Part shown: positions 38,703 to 41,806 of the stretch, piece by piece
How positions within the stretch are numbered: position 1 is the first letter of the stretch
How the letters are laid out: each line of letters begins with the position of its first letter
DNA from: Nitrososphaerota archaeon
GTDB lineage: Archaea; Thermoproteota; Nitrososphaeria; Nitrososphaerales; UBA183
NCBI GenBank assembly: GCA_029784825.1
Contig: JAFMAU010000015.1
Coordinates: 1-41,806, forward strand
Length of the DNA stretch: 41,806 nucleotides
Direction of reading: 5' to 3'
Program-made: the position numbers and the translations under genes
The notes under the pieces: generated by a model
What the model saw: the letters and a program-made list of their open reading frames with translations, nothing else
Database searches by the model: none
What the model was told of the DNA's origin: nothing

Positions 38703-39680
38703 TCAGGCGAGCCCGTCGATCACTGCGCTCACGTCAGCGGGCCCTCCGGAGAAGCCTCTCGAGGTCAGCCTCCCCCCGCCGGTCCGGTGCCAGTCCTCCT
38801 CGAAGTCGAAGGCCTTCACGCCGAGGGAGTCGAACTCTGCAGCGAACTTCTCCTCGGGAAGCAGGTAGAGGGGGCTGGAGACCCTCAGGCTCGCCCCCGG
38901 AGCCGCTCCGTTCGAGTGGAACCCTCCGAACATCGTGCCCTTGTGCCCGGAGGCATACCTCGCAATCAGGCCGGAGGGCGGTCCGCCCCCGAGGACCTCT
39001 AGGCTGAGCCCTTTCGGGTCCACCCGATTGGAGAGCTCAGAATAGAGCCTGGCGACCGCGAGCAGGCTCTGGTCGCTCACAGCCGCGTGCACCAGGCGGA
39101 CCCTGAAGCCGCCCAGCAGCGCCATCCAGGCGGTCACTGCGCTGTGCACGCCCCCGGAGACCATGCACGTCACACCCTCGACTCCAGTCGGGACTCCGCC
39201 CGGGCCTGACCTAACTTCGACGCCCACCGCCCCGTTCTTCCCGTCCTCTGCCGCCCTGAAGATCACCCTCGGGTTCTCTGAGACCAGCGCGCCCTTGACG
39301 GCGTCGAGTATCTTCGACGTGACCGCCCCAGCCACGTCAGACGCCAGGGCCCCTCCCGTGCCTTCCGCGCCGACGGAAAACCTGTCTCCCCGGCGGAGGT
39401 ACAGCTTGGCGAGTGCAACAGCTGCCCCACCGATCTCGGACCTGGGGCCCGCGAAACCCGCGGCTATCCACCTGATGCCCGGGGTGTGCTGGAAGACCGA
39501 CGCGACCTCTATCGGCTCCGGCCCGCGGACCACGATGGTCTCCCCCACAGCGGACGCCTCCCCTCCCAGCTTGTGGGCATCCAGCATGACGCCGACGGAA
39601 GCCGAAAGACGACGCAGGCTCCCTGCGCCAGTCCATCTGAGTATCGCGGACCGCTTCAATGGCAGCTTGCCCTTCGCCAC
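38703..39680 (-). CDS. ThiI-like THUMP/PP-loop paralogue with altered PP-loop
   Basis: This 325-residue protein resembles ThiI in order: an N-terminal domain, a THUMP-like domain (about 65-165) and a PP-loop domain starting MVSGGVHSAVTAW (SGGVHS at 175-180). True ThiI here reads SGGIDS, so the PP-loop Asp is His. The later part, LVHAAVSDQSLLAVARLY, follows the ThiI pattern loosely, and the C-terminus is shorter. It may bind tRNA without thiolating it, or adenylate something else. GTG start at 39680; a TTG seven codons on fits the nearby TATA-like ttaaag (39691) better. Confidence 0.68.
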   Translation of the reverse strand: MAKGKLPLKRSAILRWTGAGSLRRLSASVGVMLDAHKLGGEASAVGETIVVRGPEPIEVASVFQHTPGIRWIAAGFAGPRSEIGGAAVALAKLYLRRGDRFSVGAEGTGGALASDVAGAVTSKILDAVKGALVSENPRVIFRAAEDGKNGAVGVEVRSGPGGVPTGVEGVTCMVSGGVHSAVTAWMALLGGFRVRLVHAAVSDQSLLAVARLYSELSNRVDPKGLSLEVLGGGPPSGLIARYASGHKGTMFGGFHSNGAAPGASLRVSSPLYLLPEEKFAAEFDSLGVKAFDFEEDWHRTGGGRLTSRGFSGGPADVSAVIDGLA

Positions 39681-39716
39681 CCGCCGGCTCCTTTAACCCT
39701 TTGAGCGCGCATCACG

Positions 39717-39724
39717 CTTTTAGC
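39717..39724 (+). promoter_or_regulatory. TATA box for asnS
   Basis: cttttagc lies 23-30 nt before the GTG at 39747. Confidence 0.5.
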
Positions 39725-39746
39725 ACGTGCCAGCCGAGGCACCAAC

Positions 39747-41051
39747 GTGAAGGCCTCGGGTTTCAAGCTCTCGACCGCCGCGGAGGTCGTCAGGGGGCAT
39801 GGCGCCAAAGACGTGGAACTCAGGGGATGGGTAGCCAGAAAGCACGCGGTCGGGGGGCTCGTGTTCGCGATCGTCAGGGACGGGACGGGCTACGTCCAGG
39901 TGTCGGCCAAGAAAGGCAACCTCCCTGAAAGAGACTTCGAAGCGATGAAGGGAGTCACTCGCGAGGCAGCCGTCGTCGTCCGGGGAGAAGTGAAGGAGGA
40001 CAGGAGGGCGCCCGGAGGAAAGGAGGTGGCAGTCAAGGAGTTCGAGGTGGTGGCCCGGGCTGAGACGTGGCCGATAACCAAGACGGCCGCGAAGTCTGGG
40101 TCTTACCTGTTCGACGTCAGGCACCTGAGCATCAGGGGCCCGAAGGCGATCGCCGCCATGCGGATAAGGACCGAGGTGGTCGGGGCGGCCTTCGACTACT
40201 TCCGCAGCAACGGGTTCACACTGATCAGCGCCCCGTCTTTCGTCCAAGCCGCGGTCGAGGGAGGCTCGACCCTCTTCCCGGTCGACTACTTCGGCAAGCA
40301 GGCGTACCTGAGCCAGAGTGCCCAGTTCTACGAGGAGGCGGCCCTTCCGGCCCTCCAGAAGGTCTGGATCTATCAGCCCGCGTTCAGGGCGGAGAAGTCG
40401 AAGACCAGCAAGCACCTGACCGAGTTCTGGATGATCGAGGCGGAGCAGGCCTTCGCCGACCAGCCGGCCAACTTGAGCCTGCTCGAGGGCCTACTCGCTT
40501 CGATGGTCAGGCGCGTCCTGGAGAACAGGCAGGATGACCTGAAGACCCTGGGGAGGACCCTGAAGGAGGTGGCCCTCCCGCTGCAAAGGATCACCTACGA
40601 CGAAGCGAGCGAGATCGCAAAGAAGAAGGGGGTCGGATTCGAATGGGGGGACGACATCGGGGCCGAGGCCGAGCGGGCCATCAGCCAGTCCTTCGAAGCC
40701 CCCTTCTTCATCACCGACTATCCTCTCTCGGCCAGGGCCTTCTACCACATGACCTACCAGGACAGGCCGAAGGTGACGAAGTCTGCTGACCTGATCGCTC
40801 CCGAGGGGATCGGGGAGCTGGCGACCGGCGGGCAGAGGATACACGACCAGGACCAGCTCATGGAAAGGATCGCTTCCCAGGAGCTCCCCAAGGAGGCCTT
40901 TTCGTGGTACCTGGAGCTCAGGAAGTTCGGGATGCCTCCGCACTCCGGCTTCGGAATCGGGGTCGAGCGGACGACCAGGTGGATAGCCGGGCTCAAGCAC
41001 ATAAGGTCCGCCAGCCTCTTTCCGAGGACAGTTTCACGCATCTCTCCCTAG
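39747..41051 (+). CDS. asnS: Asparaginyl-tRNA synthetase
   Basis: This 434-residue class-IIb synthetase has an OB-fold anticodon domain (about 20-110, VELRGWVARKHAVGGLVF) and a catalytic core. Motif 2 reads FRAEKSKTSKHLTEFWMIEAE; the EFWM wording marks AsnRS rather than AspRS, which has EFTSID. Motif 3 is GFGIGVERTTRWIAG near the C-terminus. ADLIAPEGIGELATGGQR is also typical. Direct charging of tRNA-Asn is therefore expected. GTG start at 39747, with its own promoter. Confidence 0.92.
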   Translation: MKASGFKLSTAAEVVRGHGAKDVELRGWVARKHAVGGLVFAIVRDGTGYVQVSAKKGNLPERDFEAMKGVTREAAVVVRGEVKEDRRAPGGKEVAVKEFEVVARAETWPITKTAAKSGSYLFDVRHLSIRGPKAIAAMRIRTEVVGAAFDYFRSNGFTLISAPSFVQAAVEGGSTLFPVDYFGKQAYLSQSAQFYEEAALPALQKVWIYQPAFRAEKSKTSKHLTEFWMIEAEQAFADQPANLSLLEGLLASMVRRVLENRQDDLKTLGRTLKEVALPLQRITYDEASEIAKKKGVGFEWGDDIGAEAERAISQSFEAPFFITDYPLSARAFYHMTYQDRPKVTKSADLIAPEGIGELATGGQRIHDQDQLMERIASQELPKEAFSWYLELRKFGMPPHSGFGIGVERTTRWIAGLKHIRSASLFPRTVSRISP

Positions 41052-41056
41052 TGCAC

Positions 41057-41066
41057 ACTTATCTAC
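41057..41066 (+). promoter_or_regulatory. TATA box for radA
   Basis: acttatctac lies 24-33 nt before the TTG at 41090, at leaderless spacing. Confidence 0.5.
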
Positions 41067-41089
41067 CCTGAAGGGGGTCGCGTCTCAAG

Positions 41090-41806
41090 TTGGCTGGCAC
41101 GAAGGCGGAAAAGGTAGAGGAAGCGGAGTCCGAGCCAAAGGCGGCGACGGAGGCCAAAGAAGAGCTGGAACTTGACACCCTTCCGGGCGTCGGTCCGGCC
41201 ACCAAGCAGAAGCTCAAGGACGCTGGCATAGAGACCATCCTCGATCTGGCCACCTCGGGCCCCATGGACATAGCCGACGCGGTGGACATAGACGTGTCGA
41301 AGGCAGTGGAGCTGAACAACAAGGCCAGGAAGAAGCTCGTGGAGATGAACCGCCTGGAGCCTGACTTCATCAACGCCGCGGACCTCCTAGTCAAGCGGAA
41401 GGCCATCGACAGGGTCTCCACAGGTTCCAAGAACCTCGACGACCTCCTGGGTGGGGGCATCGAGACCTGGGCGATGACCGAATTTTTCGGCGAGTTCGGG
41501 AGCGGAAAGTGCGTCGGCGGAGACACGAAGGTTCTCTACAGCAACGATGCCAACATGCACTTCGAGCCGATCGCAGCGACCTATGAGAAGTACAAGGGCC
41601 TGTATGGCGAGAAGCCCCTCGACTCAGGTTACGTCGTCCCGCTCAAAGGGGTCAACGTCGTCGGCCTGAACTCGCGACCCACTCCGGCATCGTACCTCTA
41701 CCGGGAGCGCGTTTCATCAATTCTGGTAGTCAAGACAGAGCGCGGGAGAGACCTGAGGCTCGCCAGGCTCCATATGGCGATGGTCTTCTCAGGCAGTGGT
41801 ATCCAA
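41090..41806 (+). CDS. radA: DNA repair recombinase RadA, intein-interrupted, 3' end outside the window
   Basis: The visible host part is residues 1-140. A charged N-terminal tail is followed by a helix-hairpin-helix domain (about 32-55, [19 protein letters not shown]) and the start of the RecA core ([31 protein letters not shown]). The Walker A lysine (K140) is immediately followed by a Cys that begins an intein; the frame stays open to the window end. RadA forms filaments on single-stranded DNA for homologous recombination. Host activity requires splicing, because the P-loop is split. TTG start at 41090. Confidence 0.93.
   Translation, partial: MAGTKAEKVEEAESEPKAATEAKEELELDTLPGVGPATKQKLKDAGIETILDLATSGPMDIADAVDIDVSKAVELNNKARKKLVEMNRLEPDFINAADLLVKRKAIDRVSTGSKNLDDLLGGGIETWAMTEFFGEFGSGKCVGGDTKVLYSNDANMHFEPIAATYEKYKGLYGEKPLDSGYVVPLKGVNVVGLNSRPTPASYLYRERVSSILVVKTERGRDLRLARLHMAMVFSGSGIQ
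41510..41806 (+). mobile_element. Intein in RadA Walker A motif, N-terminal part
   Basis: The intein starts at Cys141 of the precursor. The N-terminal splice block reads [10 protein letters not shown], matching block A (Cys-x3-DTxVxx). About 85 residues on, [13 protein letters not shown] fits block B with its His, though the usual Thr is not in its standard place. The insertion point, between Gly-Ser-Gly-Lys and the following Thr of the P-loop, is a known intein site in archaeal RadA. The endonuclease domain and C-terminal splice junction (His-Asn plus Thr) should lie beyond the window. Confidence 0.9.

Noticed and set aside
39747..41051. Aspartyl-tRNA synthetase
   Set aside because: Motif 2 contains EFWMIEAE and the motif 3 region reads as AsnRS; AspRS would have EFTSID-like wording.
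1..41806. CRISPR array, insertion sequence, prophage or defence island
   Set aside because: No spaced direct repeats, transposase, integrase, capsid, terminase or Cas motif was seen on either strand. The only mobile features are the LAGLIDADG gene, the RadA intein and perhaps vapBC.

Overview
The window comes from an archaeon with a GC-rich genome. Diagnostic genes are aIF5B, aIF2-gamma, RpoE1 (Rpb7), Spt4, ribosomal proteins eL24, eS6, eS24 and eS31, a eukaryote-type eL13 domain, GTP-dependent dephospho-CoA kinase, archaeal TyrRS and AsnRS, and RadA. Promoters are archaeal: an AT-rich TATA box lies about 25-35 nt before the start codon of most transcription units, leaving little or no leader. 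TTG and GTG starts are very common. The eL13 domain, the two-protein surface layer and the aerobic haem/copper genes suggest a TACK archaeon, perhaps a member of Nitrososphaeria (Thaumarchaeota lineage). That placement is inference; there is no rRNA and no ammonia monooxygenase gene here.

Layout. (1) 1-11030 is an information-processing region: eL24-ndk-aIF5B-eS6, then an Lrp/AsnC regulator, an HExxH protein and a nucleotidyltransferase-kinase fusion. Facing these is the archaeal operon rpoE1-spt4-dephospho-CoA kinase-eS24-eS31. Beyond it are nadE, an Fcf1/Utp24-like PIN nuclease and aIF2-gamma, with a vapBC toxin-antitoxin pair between the last two. (2) 11200-16560 is a cell-surface island. 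It has a secreted 1034-residue S-layer-like protein, a 260-residue stalk protein (signal peptide, beta domain, coiled coil, membrane anchor), and a small secreted protein that repeats the C-terminal domain of the large one. (3) 16600-21190 has a sugar nucleotidylyltransferase, a Rieske ferredoxin, an MMPL/RND transporter and an unknown protein. (4) 21220-25411 is a non-oxidative pentose-phosphate cluster: PfkB-like kinase, split transketolase N subunit, ribulose-phosphate epimerase, transketolase C subunit, transaldolase. (5) 25450-31860 has Fe/Mn superoxide dismutase, a class-III aminotransferase divergent from an 8-oxoguanine glycosylase, an eL13-like protein, small membrane proteins, a LAGLIDADG endonuclease gene, a candidate structured RNA on the minus strand and a ZIP-like transporter. 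(6) 31855-38697 is linked to haem A and respiration: a Cys-motif membrane protein, haem O synthase, ThiI, thioredoxin, a CuA-like cupredoxin and a half-size haem A synthase; TyrRS, a Mut7-C nuclease and AMMECR1 follow. (7) 38700-end has a degenerate ThiI paralogue, AsnRS, and radA interrupted by an intein exactly at its Walker A lysine; the intein runs off the window.

Most interesting points: the SlaA/SlaB-like surface pair and its orphan domain; the tRNA-like structured RNA beside the homing endonuclease; the nucleotidyltransferase-Bud32-like kinase fusion; the CuA domain with a shortened copper loop; the ThiI paralogue with an altered PP-loop; and the PfkB protein that has lost family-conserved residues. 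No CRISPR array, insertion sequence, complete tRNA or rRNA was found. No stretch over 300 bases is without a gene.
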